From Teratosphaeria epicoccoides (taxonomy: Eukaryota; Ascomycota; Dothideomycetes; Mycosphaerellales; Teratosphaeriaceae): a stretch of DNA of 64,000 nucleotides. The stretch's first letter is position 1; the number at the start of each line of letters is the position of its first letter. The stretch is taken from contig JADDMT010000013.1 in assembly GCA_021401465.1 (NCBI GenBank), positions 124,001-188,000 of the forward strand. Reading direction: 5' to 3'. The notes under the pieces are model-generated. The model saw only the letters and a list, made by a program, of their open reading frames with translations. It did not search any database and had not been told where the DNA came from. Of this stretch, positions 34,018 through 43,829 are shown one piece after another. The position numbers and the translations under genes are program-made.

Positions 34018-34847
34018 TTGTCACATGTGAGCCTCGAAGAGAATCGTGAGGAAATCACCGAGTTGGAGGCGCAGCAAAAGCAATCGCCGAAGGCAGAGCT
34101 GCACGATGCTTTGTACAAGGTGCGCGAGGAACGAGCCGCCATTGAATCCAAGAAGGCACATTTTGCCGCGTTGAGGAGTGAGGCGGCAATTCGTAAGCAG
34201 AAGGCAATTCACCATCAGACGTATGATAACGGCCACAGATTTTTGACCTGCTGAGACCATTGTTTGCGAACGGCGGAACGCTCGCACCTGACGACCAGAG
34301 CGGAGGCGCAGAAGTGGAGGGTGTTATCAAGGACGTAGCAGCCGGCAAAGCTCAACCGTCGCAGATTACTGGACTCGAGGCTGAGACTGCGGACAGCGTC
34401 GACGCAGATGCCTCGAGTCCAGACCTTGCTGCTGCTAAGCTTCGAATGCACAATGCAGCAACCGGGAGATACATGGCCGCCAGATCATTGTTACACGCGG
34501 TGATGGTCGCTTGCGAGACCCACGAAGAGTATAGCGAGTGCGTGGCGCAAATCCCAGAGGATAAGCAGGTCTGCGAGGTCGTGTTAGGAGAGGGCGGCGC
34601 GCCTATCCACTTCAGATCCCTTGAGGCGGCGGACAAGGATGTCGTCGAGGCTGCGAAAGTTGTGGAGACAGCCAAAGTCTTTGCCTGCATGGTTGGCAAG
34701 CCACTTGGTGAGGATGTTGAGGGTGAGGAGGATGAGGGTGAGGAGGATGAGGGTGAGGAGGATGAGGGTGAGGAGGATGAGTCCGGCAGGTCGACTGCTT
34801 CCCATTCTTCGAACGCTGCGAGCCAGGTCAGTCAAGCGTTGTCGTAA
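34018..34847 (+). pseudogene. Second coiled-coil hypothetical protein, frameshifted, with acidic repeat tail
   Basis: The first frame encodes a strongly charged helix (SLEENREEITELEAQQKQSP; HDALYKVREERAAIESKKAH) and stops at 34252-34254. Reading one base back after the TTTTT at about 34240-34245 gives FDLLRPLFANGGTLAPDD and a continuous frame to TAA at 34847. Only a single missing base separates the frames, as in its neighbour. The C-terminal part includes KLRMHNAATGRYMAARSLLH and four perfect GEEDE repeats. There is no ATG before the helix, so the true start is upstream or lost. I do not recognise the family. It and the gene at 32948 may be diverged members of one type, but that rests only on similar helix content. 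Confidence 0.5.
34722..34781 (+). repeat. 15-bp minisatellite, four perfect copies (GEEDE)
   Basis: Four exact tandem copies of GGTGAGGAGGATGAG in frame near the C-terminus of the coiled-coil gene. Confidence 0.95.
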
Positions 34848-35394
34848 ATATGTCGGAGCGCCTTTATCATCTCCTAAATTTCTAGCGTGCCATGTATGAG
34901 TACTCGATAACGAAAGAATGCCAGTTCTGGCCCTGCTGCAGGGACGCCAACATTGCGCGGTGGACCGAGCTTCTCGCAACCATGGTCAGCGCGTTGCCTG
35001 CCATTTCGTTATCGACGGATTGACCATGATACCCGGCGCGCAGGCGGGTACACTGCCCCTTGGATGGCAGAGTCTTCAGGCCAGGAGCGAAGCCCAACGG
35101 AAGAGGCCTTTGTACACACGCCGTCCCCATCGGATTCGCAATTCTTGGTTGGTCAAAGCGGACATGCAGTAAAATCCTGCCCTACTGTCGGCATTCTCTC
35201 GAATACAAAACGCCTCATTACCGAGGTGGCATTGAGGGGTACAGACCTCGCGCAAAAATACAGTGGACATACTAGCTCAGTCCACGGATCTCAGCCCAGT
35301 GACCATGACCGCCGCTTTTCCAACATGTAAGCTCCCCAACGACCAGCGATCGCGAAAGTGCATTCTGGCTGAAAATGGATTTGATACGACTTAG
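34848..35394. other. Intergenic before the SDR relic
   Basis: No supportable gene. The N-terminal two thirds expected for the SDR fragment at 35395 was looked for here and not found. Confidence 0.4.
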
Positions 35395-35667
35395 ATCCGG
35401 ACCTGAAGGAGAATCTAGGCGCAAGCGACAGAGAAGAGGACAGAGAAGTCTTCCGGAAGATCACAGACCACAACGTGCCGATGGGGACAATGGGAGAGTC
35501 GATTGATGTTGGTCGATGGATTTATCTCTATCAATGGAACCCAGCTGACTATCTACCAGGTTGCCAATGCCGCTGTATTCCTATGCAGCAATGCTGCCAA
35601 ATACATCACGGCCCATGCTCTAGTCGTCGACGGCGGTATCACCGAAGCAACCGGCACAGGCGGCTAG
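35395..35667 (+). pseudogene. C-terminal fragment of a short-chain dehydrogenase (5'-truncated)
   Basis: Two exons still joined by a good 52 bp intron (35508-35559, GTTGGT...CTACCAG) encode about 72 residues. They include KITDHNVPMGTMGESID and VANAAVFLCSNAAKYITAHA, then LVVDGGITEATGTGG and TAG. This is the typical C-terminal end of classical SDRs (the VDGG segment after the substrate loop). The nucleotide-binding Gly motif and the Tyr-Lys catalytic region are missing upstream, so the fragment cannot be an enzyme. Its stop is 18 bp from the stop of the intact SDR on the other strand, but their sequences differ, so it is not a copy of that gene. Confidence 0.72.
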
Positions 35668-35685
35668 ACTGCCTCCCACTGATTT

Positions 35686-36603
35686 CTAGTACGACGCAGG
35701 CATTTGAGCAAGGCGGCCGCCATCAGAAACAAGAGTCTCTCCGTTCAGGTAGGCACCTGCGTGACTGGCAAAGAACAGTATCAATCCAGCGAAGTCTTGC
35801 TCGCTCCCCGTCCTGCCAGCCGGGCATCGGGACGGCGGCATTTGATGAGCATCCGCAAATGCGCCATGGTGGCCTTCAATGCCGGCGAACTTCTCCAGCT
35901 TCGAGGTCGATCCGGTCGTCATCTCGCTTGGGTAGAGACCCGGGTTGACAGCATTGACTCGGATGTGCAGCTCCTGCTGGGCAAACAACGTGCTCAGCAT
36001 CTTCACCAGTTGATTTACAGCAGCCTTAGAGGTGGAGTACGCGAAGCTTGAGGCAAGATGACGGCTGTAGCCCGCAATGGACGAGGTGACCAGAATCGAG
36101 CTGTCTTGTGGTACATTCCGCTTCTCGTTGCCTGCGTCCAAAAGGTCTAGAAATGCAATTGCAGTGTAGTACGCCCCGGTGACATTGACATGGAGGGCTT
36201 TGGTGTACTCATCCAGTTCAGGCTTCCACAGGGCTTCTTGAATGTCCTTCACGGAAGGCTTGCTTTTGGCGTCAATAGCTTGTCGGTCGGACGGCCCACT
36301 TACACCAGCATTGGCGAACAAGAAGTTGACGTAACCTTGTTCCTGGCGGATCTGGTCGGTCATCTTGGAGAGTGAAGCTTTGTCGGTGACATCGCCAACG
36401 ATTGGCTTGATCGTGCCATTCACGCCAGCTTGCGCGACTTTTTTGAGTGCCTCCTCGCGGCGACCAACAATGTAGACTGCTTTCGCGCCGTTGGCATCAA
36501 GAGCGTGGGCCGCGTAAGAGCCGAGTCCAGATCCTCCACCCGTCACGACGGCGACCAGGCCTGTGACGTTAAATAGGCTTTGGATTTTGTTTTGCACAGA
36601 CAT
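35686..36603 (-). CDS. Short-chain dehydrogenase/reductase, classical type
   Basis: NAD(P)-dependent oxidoreductase of 305 residues from the ATG at 36603; the longer frame upstream to 36816 has no protein-like character. Cofactor motif TGGGSGLG at 21-28, NAG at 98-100, Asn140, Ser in TSSIAG (about 174) and catalytic YSTSK (Tyr189, Lys193) are all present and correctly spaced. The C-terminal end LNGETLVSDGGRLAQMPASY is normal. Single exon. Substrate unknown; it resembles fungal secondary-metabolism or sugar/polyol SDRs. It sits between an SDR fragment and an SDR pseudogene, making this a small SDR graveyard with one survivor. Confidence 0.9.
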   Translation of the reverse strand: MSVQNKIQSLFNVTGLVAVVTGGGSGLGSYAAHALDANGAKAVYIVGRREEALKKVAQAGVNGTIKPIVGDVTDKASLSKMTDQIRQEQGYVNFLFANAGVSGPSDRQAIDAKSKPSVKDIQEALWKPELDEYTKALHVNVTGAYYTAIAFLDLLDAGNEKRNVPQDSSILVTSSIAGYSRHLASSFAYSTSKAAVNQLVKMLSTLFAQQELHIRVNAVNPGLYPSEMTTGSTSKLEKFAGIEGHHGAFADAHQMPPSRCPAGRTGSEQDFAGLILFFASHAGAYLNGETLVSDGGRLAQMPASY

Positions 36604-36877
36604 TCTGATTGAGACTAGTCGACTGAGAGGTTGAAAGTGTGCTTGAGTGAGGTCGGAAGAACGACTGATTGGCAAGTACTGGTACCTAGATCTTGGACGA
36701 TGTACCCATATATTCGGTGACATCACCGCAATGTCAGGTGCAAACCAGCGTCTATCATTGTATGGATATCTGACTGTCATGTACACATACACCTCTGCTT
36801 GATTCGGCATGATCACAAGCGCTGTCTAACCTGCAGTCCACGGATGTCGCTCAAACCCCCCATTTTCAGCGTCCGCC

Positions 36878-37746
36878 CTATGAATCGGATTTCCCATTTC
36901 TCTTTTCCCATTGTCGATCGAACACCGGCAGACTCCGCTGACTACTTGGAATTACGTCTAGTGCCTTGACACTCACTCGCTCGGGCACATTCACCATCCA
37001 AACAGCAGCCTTGGCCACATCCTCTGCGATCAACGCCTCAATGCCAGCAACAAATCCATCGTACTGCGACTTATCATACCCGACGCGCAGCTCATGGAAG
37101 TTCGTCTGTACAACACCTGGCCAAAGCGCCAGAACCCGAACATTCGTGCCCACCAGTTCGTTGCGTAGCGAGTCCGTAAAGGCCTCTTGGCAAGCTTTTG
37201 TAGCATGATGGACAGCCTCACCCGGGAAGCGGGCAAGCTCGAGTCCTGTGACAGACGTGATGTTCAGAATGGTACTTTTCTGCGTCCTTGACATCCCGTC
37301 TTCATTCAAAATGGCATGAGCTGCACCCATGAAGCCCAGAACATTGGTCTGCACCATAGTCGAGATGTCGCTAGCAATGTGCTGTTGCCAAGAAGGCGCA
37401 GGTGCGCCCAGTGCTAAAGCGGCATGGTTGACCAGAACATCAAAGGCCTGGATCTTCAGATCTCTGAGAGCCTGTGTTGTGGTCTCCTTGATTGCTGGCG
37501 GGCTGCGCACATCTGCAGCATACACATACACTTTCAGGTCGAAGCCTCTGCTTCTTGCTCCTGCGTGTACCTCATCTCAACAATAGTGAAGCTTGTCCTA
37601 TGGACGTGCAAGAAGGGCCAGGTTTGCGCTCTCCGCAGCGTACGAGAACGCTATTGCCCGTCCAATACCCTGTGCCCAATCAGCTAAGGTGACTCGACAT
37701 CAGGATATGTGATGCGGCCCATGGATGAGCCAGTGATCAGCACATT
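36878..37746 (-). pseudogene. Short-chain dehydrogenase pseudogene (stops, lost donor, Tyr to His)
   Basis: The complement starts at an acceptor-like CAG and reads NVLITGSSM. It then resumes after a CACAG acceptor as GIGRAIAFSYAAESANLALL, together forming the TGxxxGIG cofactor site. The donor that should lie after Met reads GG instead of GT. Two in-frame stops (TAG, TGA) follow within ten codons, and the rest is open to 36878 (DVLVNHAALALGAP, NITSVTGLELARFPGEAV). At the catalytic YxxxK the sequence is HHATK, so Tyr is replaced by His. A gene caller might start at 37531 and report a 217-residue protein without a cofactor site. Family resemblance is to YMR226C-like NADP-dependent hydroxyacid dehydrogenases. 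Confidence 0.75.
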
Positions 37747-38165
37747 CTGTCACTCCAGAGACGTCATTGACTAATGATGATGCTAGTGTAGCTTCATTGT
37801 AAGGAGTTAAGTACCACAGACGCCGGGCTGTATGTCACCCCTTCCAGCATGATCCACAGTGTGTGCGCCGAATTGACCCCTCTACGCAGAAGTTGGTCCC
37901 CACGTCAAGGATCAATTTGGCGCACACAGAATGGATGCTAGAACCATTGTTTGACGTCATGGCATGGTACAAACTGAACTGGAATCATCAATCAACCAGT
38001 TCAGAACTTGACCGATAGAGTCAACATTTGATGGTTGGTTTCGAGCAGTTAACAGTATCGACAGTCCTCTCAACTATGCCAAGAGAACGCAGTCAAACAG
38101 ATCAACCAATCGAATGATTTCAGACTTCCAGCAGCGCTGCTGTTAAAAGGTCGCCCGGTGACTGG
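37747..38165. other. Intergenic with a 20-bp imperfect inverted repeat
   Basis: No gene. Holds the inverted repeat listed separately and the 3' flank of the HECT ligase gene. Confidence 0.45.
37860..37928. repeat. Imperfect inverted repeat, 20-bp arms, 29-bp spacer
   Basis: Left arm TGTGTGCGCCGAATTGACCC (37860-37879) pairs with the complement of the right arm (37909-37928). There are two mismatches, and both are transitions of the C-to-T type. It could be a cruciform/hairpin, a dimeric factor site or ends of a tiny mobile-element scar. Confidence 0.7.
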
Positions 38166-40739
38166 TCATCCCGTCCCAAACCCCTCGCAACCCATCTCGA
38201 CGGCTAGGCTCAAATTCCTTTCCATTATGTTTTTATTGGCATAGAATGGCAACATCAGCGTTCCAAAGCAAGTGGAACTTGTTGGCAGATTTGCACGCTC
38301 ATCGCTGCACTCAGTCGCTGTTCGCTGGATCACAAACGTAATACTCCGCGCACCCCCGACAGGGAGCCGTTCAGCAGCAGTCACGAACTTTAGGAGCTGC
38401 TTTTGCTTCTCTTGGGGCCAAGATGAAACTACCTCCCAAAAATAGCCGATATAAGGCGAATCAGGGTCATATCCTTCGTAGCTAGTGCCGGCCCGCAGCT
38501 CAAGGATATCAAGAGTTGAAATGCCTTCCACGCACGCTTGAAGAGTCTCGGTGTCGAACATGGCCAAGTCTTTTCTCTTGCTGCTGCATGCGGTGCCAAG
38601 GTGTACATTGAGGTCTGCAGACGCATTGAAGTCCGTTCCTGCAGATAGCGGACCTTGATTCTGACGACCAAAATTGCTGTCGAAAATACGGCCAAAGCCG
38701 GCGGCGAAAGCATCCCATTGAGGCTTCACTGACAGATAAGTCACCCAACTCACATAGTCACGCAAGTACTGTGCTCGGTTGTATCGGGTGATTATGTTAA
38801 CCTCCGCTCCATGATCCTCCGCTCCCACGACGAGCCAGCCAGGCCACTCTGCGACAAGTGCATTCTTTTCCACCGATGGCAAAGAATCAGCTATTTGAAG
38901 AATGTTGGCGTGTTCAGCGACATGAGGGAGGAATGCAGCCCCCCGGAGCCCGTTTGCGTCGAATGGAAAAACATAGTCCTGCATCAATTCTTCTGGTTTT
39001 GCAGTTTTCAGCAAAGCCTGCATCGAGCGACGTTCCATAGGCCAGCCATCTTGCAGAAGATCAAGCGTCTTGTCCGTTTCGTTCGGCATCTGCATGCACG
39101 GCCTTAAAAGTCGTTGATAGAAGGCCCGAGGCAGACTGACCGGCAGGGTGATGCCATTGTACACTGCTAATGCAAATAGCAACCCCACCAGTTCGAACAT
39201 GTACAGAGGCTGTAAGCTGCCGAATCTGAAGAAGTGCATACCAGTCCTTTGATCGAGTACAGTGAACATCCCAAGGTCCTCAGCAAACATGGTCTTGCAG
39301 AGGAGGTTGAAGAACTCTATTTGCACGCCCCCGAGATCTTGACCTATCTCCAGCTGTTCCATCTCGCCGAGACGAATTCGAAGAGGTCGCAGGAGCTCCC
39401 CTCTTCGCCGCTGCCACAGCTGATCATAGGCATCTCGTAACACCGCATCACGAGAGACATTGAGTAGCAGATAATGGCGTTCCCCATGCTCGACTGCCGC
39501 CGGTACCACTGCGCCATCAGAGGGCAGCTGCTGCATGGTCGCCCGAAAACGGATGTTGACCTCTACTGCAGAGTATGCATCCTGCATTCTCAAGACATTG
39601 ATAGTCCGAAAATACTTGATACGCTCCATTGTCGTGAAAAGTATGGGGAAGGAGAGCACATGTCGACCAGACATCGTCGGACACAACCAAGTCCCCGCGA
39701 CCTCGAGATCATCTAGCATGTACGGTACTGTGCGTAGCAACCAAGACCGATCGATCAATGAGTCCATTTTCGTCTCATGTAGAGTGTCATTCCAGAAGGC
39801 CTGCAGGAACTGCAAGGCGGCGATAGCAGCGGGTTCACCGATGAGGGGCTGAGCATGCCAGTGCTTTAGAAAGACACGCTGAGTCCATGCCGCGATCTTG
39901 GCTGAGGTGGGCGGTGATCTACACCAGACAATCAGAGAGTCGGCAAAGTGTTCCACAAGCCGATAATCGCCAGGTCGTTGTGGGAAATATTCATGCTCAA
40001 GAAGTCCAGCTTGCTCCTCTGCGCAGGTCCACCTGAAAAGGGTACTGAACACCTTGTTGACGAGCCTGTTCGATGTTTCATTCGAAAGCTCGTCCATGAA
40101 AGATAGCAAAGTCTTCATATGGTCGCTCGCACGACGCTGGTGGTCAGGCAAAGCCCGACCTCTGCCGGTCAAGCAAGCCGCATCAACCAGTGGCGCTACG
40201 TCTCCATCATCTGGGCCCGCTACAACCGCCATGAAGGCTTGTGCAAGCGTCGCCGCGGCAATGCCGATGTCGGAAGCTCCAAAATGCATGTTATCGAGGT
40301 CCTGGTGCAGCTTAATACGCTCCTCGAGGGTCGTCAAACTTCCTGACTGCCAGACTTGAGCGAGCTTGGCGTGTGCTTTGAGGTCCTTCGAGGTAAGCGT
40401 CTTGACGGCCTCTGTATCGCATAACTGTTGTGTGAGTGACCTGTTATCTCCAGCTGTCTCCTCGTACGTGGCAGCATTTGATGAGGCACTCGGACAGCTA
40501 GGACAGTAAGGGCACAAATGGGCTGCTGGAGCGCTGTGCTCAGCTAGAGCGATTGCGATGGCTCTTGCAGATCGAGGACTCCATTTTCGCACTGGTCGGC
40601 CGGGCGGTGAGGCATTGCGCTGACCGGTGGCGCAAAGGCTTTCCCTACAATCCTGGTTATTGCAGCCATCGAGAAGCTGGTGGAAATAACGATTCGTGAG
40701 CTCTACAAGGCTCAGAATCGAAGTGGTAATGGTAGTCAT
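38166..40739 (-). CDS. HECT-type E3 ubiquitin ligase with N-terminal AZUL zinc finger (UBE3A/Hul4-like)
   Basis: Single-exon frame of 857 residues. The N-terminus has an AZUL-type pattern: helix LVELTNRYFHQLLDG, then CNNQDCRESLC (Cys26, 31, 36) and a later Cys cluster (LCPYCPSC), the fold that in UBE3A binds the proteasome. The C-terminal 380 residues are a complete HECT domain, starting near LLNVSRDAVLRDAYDQLW and including FELVGLLFALAVYNGI. Cys824 in PTSSTCFGTLMLPFY is the thioester-forming catalytic residue. The last residues (EGFGTG) fit the HECT tail. Substrates are unknown. The gene is divergent from MAK5 with 347 bp between start codons. Confidence 0.92.
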   Translation of the reverse strand: MTTITTSILSLVELTNRYFHQLLDGCNNQDCRESLCATGQRNASPPGRPVRKWSPRSARAIAIALAEHSAPAAHLCPYCPSCPSASSNAATYEETAGDNRSLTQQLCDTEAVKTLTSKDLKAHAKLAQVWQSGSLTTLEERIKLHQDLDNMHFGASDIGIAAATLAQAFMAVVAGPDDGDVAPLVDAACLTGRGRALPDHQRRASDHMKTLLSFMDELSNETSNRLVNKVFSTLFRWTCAEEQAGLLEHEYFPQRPGDYRLVEHFADSLIVWCRSPPTSAKIAAWTQRVFLKHWHAQPLIGEPAAIAALQFLQAFWNDTLHETKMDSLIDRSWLLRTVPYMLDDLEVAGTWLCPTMSGRHVLSFPILFTTMERIKYFRTINVLRMQDAYSAVEVNIRFRATMQQLPSDGAVVPAAVEHGERHYLLLNVSRDAVLRDAYDQLWQRRRGELLRPLRIRLGEMEQLEIGQDLGGVQIEFFNLLCKTMFAEDLGMFTVLDQRTGMHFFRFGSLQPLYMFELVGLLFALAVYNGITLPVSLPRAFYQRLLRPCMQMPNETDKTLDLLQDGWPMERRSMQALLKTAKPEELMQDYVFPFDANGLRGAAFLPHVAEHANILQIADSLPSVEKNALVAEWPGWLVVGAEDHGAEVNIITRYNRAQYLRDYVSWVTYLSVKPQWDAFAAGFGRIFDSNFGRQNQGPLSAGTDFNASADLNVHLGTACSSKRKDLAMFDTETLQACVEGISTLDILELRAGTSYEGYDPDSPYIGYFWEVVSSWPQEKQKQLLKFVTAAERLPVGGARSITFVIQRTATECSDERANLPTSSTCFGTLMLPFYANKNIMERNLSLAVEMGCEGFGTG

Positions 40740-41086
40740 TTCGCCAAGTGAGCTGAGCAGGCATGCATGGCCAGAAGATTTGCGTCGGCGCCATGTTTCA
40801 AGCTGCTCGAGCTTCAGGCAGGAGGAGTGGCCGTCGTGTCACATGTTGGAGGCCACTGTGCACACATGTTGAAGGTCGGGAAAGTACGGATACTTGATCA
40901 GACAGAAAGATGACGACGCGCATTTTCGGAAGCCAGGCGGCCAAAATGGCTTACGCGGTTGCTGCATCGACTTTTGGACGGCAGTCTGCTGCATCACATC
41001 TCGAACAAATTCTCAGCCTCTTCACATGCGTTGTTCTGTGTACTGTGGCGACGCACAGCGGTCGTTTCGATCATTGGGATTTCCGA
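40740..41086. promoter_or_regulatory. Divergent promoter HECT ligase / MAK5
   Basis: Short shared upstream region of 347 bp if MAK5 starts at 41087. An in-frame ATG at 40910 would shrink it to 170 bp, but the extra 59 residues do not look like the MAK5 N-terminus. Confidence 0.5.
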
Positions 41087-43429
41087 ATGGCGGCGTCTAG
41101 TACTAAGAGACCGTTGCCTGCGAAGGTGGCGGCTATGAAGTCGAGGAAGCGACAGAGAATGGACGGTGTCCCACCGAAGTCGCCTAAAATTGTAAAGGCA
41201 GAGAATCTAGGATGGAAAAGTGTCTCCATGCCGGATCGTCTGGACGACTATGAAGGCTTCTTCGGTCTTGAGGAGGTCGACGGTGTTGATGTCGTCCGTG
41301 ACGCCGCAAATGGCAGGGTTTCTTTTGTCTCGCGATCCTCGACATTCGAGCCACAGGACGGCCCTACGGATTCTATCGATAGCGGGGCTGTTAGGGATGA
41401 TGAGTGGACCGGGTTTGGTGACGACGAGCCATCGCTAGCGGACGCTGAGCTGGTGCCCGAATGTGCTGCCAACCGAGAGAGGGCAAAGAAGTCAAATAAG
41501 ATCAAGCCGGTCAAAGCAAATGGGGCCGCCACTGCAACTGCATTTGCTGCCCTCGAAAATGGTGATGTTGACGATATCGGCGAGGATTCGGATGTTTCGG
41601 CTTGGCTTCCTCTCAAGCTGTCTCCTGACACGATGGCCTCCTTAGCCAGGGCCAAGTTCGCGAAGCCGACTCCGATCCAGCAGTCTGCCATCCCAGAGAT
41701 CTTAGCTGGACATGATGTTATTGGCAAAGCCTCGACCGGCTCAGGAAAGACAATGGCTTTTGGCATACCCATTCTGGAGCGCTATCTGGAGACTCGATCT
41801 GGCAAACCGAAAGATCACCTGGCGCCCCTTGCACTCATACTGTCACCGACCCGCGAACTGGCGCATCAGCTCTCGAAACATCTGATGTCTGTGTGCACTG
41901 GGGCTGCATATGAGCGACTATCGGTAGCTACGCTCACCGGTGGTCTGTCCCTTCTCAAGCAGCAAAGAGTCCTGAAAGATGCAGATGTCGTGGTAGGAAC
42001 ACCTGGTCGTATATGGGAGATCATGACCTCTGGACAGGGGACCATTAAAGCAATACAGCAAATACAGTATTTGGTCATCGATGAAGCAGATAGGCTCCTG
42101 AGCGAAGGTCACTTCAAGGAGGTTGAGGAGATCTTGAACGCGCTCGATCGCGAACTTGCCTGTGATGATGATGAAGCAGAAGATGATGCAGCAAATGGGA
42201 ATCAGAAGCTTAATACAGAACGACAGACGCTTGTGTTCTCTGCGACTTTTGATCGCGGTTTGCAGAAGAAGCTCCTGGGCAAAGCCAAACCGGGTGGCAG
42301 TTTGATGAGCAATAAGGAATCAATGGAATATCTCCTGTCCAAGCTAAATTTCAGAGAAGAGAAGCCGAAGTTTCTCGATGTCAACCCGATTAATCAGCTT
42401 GCGACCGGTCTGAAAGAGGGCCTGGTGGAATGTGGTCAGTATAACTAGCTCTGAAGCTCATACATCTCCTGTCGCAAAGTTGTGCTGATATCAAGGCTAG
42501 GTGGCACCGAGAAGGATCTGTATCTCTACGCATTACTTCTATTACATTCAAATGCTCGAGCTCTGGTCTTCACCAATTCCATCGATGCAGTCCGACGCAT
42601 TACGCCACTCTTGCAAAATCTTGGCCTTCCTGCTCTTGCACTGCATTCTGGCATGGCGCAGAAAGCTCGCTTACGCTCTGTAGAGCGCTTTACGCAAGCT
42701 GCAAATGCTGCTAAGCCCACCTCATCAATCCTGGTAGCTACTGATGTAGCTGCGCGAGGCTTGGACATTCCAAATGTCCAACTGGTCATACATTATCATC
42801 TCCCGCGAGCTGCAGACACATATGTTCATCGGTCAGGGCGCACGGCTCGCGCTGGACAAAGCGGCTCAAGCATATTGATCTGCGGACCTGAGGAAGTCAA
42901 TGGTGTTCGCAGGCTAGTGGCGAAGGTTCATGCACAGTCTGCCGTGCAGCACCAGCGAAGCGCCTCTAAGGCTGCCAAACAGGGCTACTATATCCGGACA
43001 CTGGACATCGATCGCCGTGTCGTCTCTAGGCTCAAGCCCAGAGCTAAATTGGCAAAGAAGATTGCAGACACGACCATTGCGAAGGAGAAGCAGCATAAAG
43101 AAGATGAATTGCTGCGCGAGGGTGCTGCTGATCTCGGCGTGGACTACGATTCTGATGAGTTCACTCAAGTATCTAAAGGCCGCGCTGGCAGAGGCGCGGC
43201 TCGCAAGAAGCAAGAGAAGGAGCAAGCTACTTTGAGCAAGGCAGAGGTTGGCGCCATGCGAGCTGAGCTGCGTGAGTTGCTGAACGAAAGGGTGAATGTT
43301 GGGGTCAGCGAGAAGTATTTGACGCGAGGAGATGTTGATATTGATGAGTTGTTGAGGCAGCAGGATGAAGGGCAGAAGACGGGCGAGTTCTTGGGGTCGG
43401 TCAACCATCTAGGGCTGGAGGATGCCTGA
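41087..43429 (+). CDS. MAK5: DEAD-box ATP-dependent RNA helicase MAK5 (DDX24-like)
   Basis: Nucleolar helicase for 60S ribosomal subunit biogenesis. Exons 41087-42434 and 42501-43429, joined by a 66 bp intron (GTCAGT...GGCTAG), give 758 residues, a normal length. The nearer acceptor TCAAG would bring a stop into frame, so CTAG is used. Helicase motifs in order: PTPIQQSAIPEI (Q motif), ASTGSGKT (I), PTREL (Ia), TPGR (Ib), DEAD (II), SAT (III), ARGLDIP (V) and HRSGRTAR (VI). The N-terminus is basic (MKSRKRQRMDG) and includes the conserved WKSVSMPDRLDDYEGFFGLEE block. The C-terminus is Lys/Glu-rich. The stop TGA (43427-43429) is followed by 35 further in-frame sense codons containing a repeat. 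Confidence 0.95.
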
Positions 43430-43437
43430 CGAAGAAG

Positions 43438-43509
43438 CCAGGGCTCTGCTCCACATCAGAACCAGGGCTCTGCTCCACATCAGAACCAGGGCTCTGCTCA
43501 TAATCAAAG
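43438..43509 (+). repeat. 24-bp tandem repeat, three copies, just after the MAK5 stop
   Basis: Units 43438-43461, 43462-43485 and 43486-43509; the first two are identical and the third diverges at its end. The period is eight codons and the array is in frame with MAK5, reading SAPHQNQG per unit. Confidence 0.95.
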
Positions 43510-43829
43510 CCAGGCAGTAAGTCGCATGCGCTCGTAAGACACACTGTTCAGTGACGCGCATTGGTTGGAAAAGCAGTAGTTGACAGCCTAAGCCTATTCG
43601 GGCAGCTGGTGCATCGCGACTTCCGCCAGGTGAAACCCGTCGAAAGTTTAGCGCTCCATTCTCCCTGTCACGTACGAATTCCAGGGTGGTGTTTCGGATC
43701 CCAATTTGTCACCATTAGGATCGAGCAGACAGCATCTGGATCTGTGTGATGACACAGCTCCCGACAGACCCATTGCAATCTAAATTTATCATGGTAGCAG
43801 CAACAATAGCATTACCAACAGCTTCAATC

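Noticed and set aside
37600..37660. Intron hiding the stops in the SDR pseudogene
   Set aside because: A 45 bp GT...AG stretch exists, but using it deletes conserved residues, and the upstream donor and catalytic Tyr are also lost.
40910..41086. Upstream ATG of MAK5 adding 59 residues
   Set aside because: The extra sequence is hydrophobic and Cys-containing, unlike the basic MAK5 N-terminus, and it intrudes on the divergent promoter.
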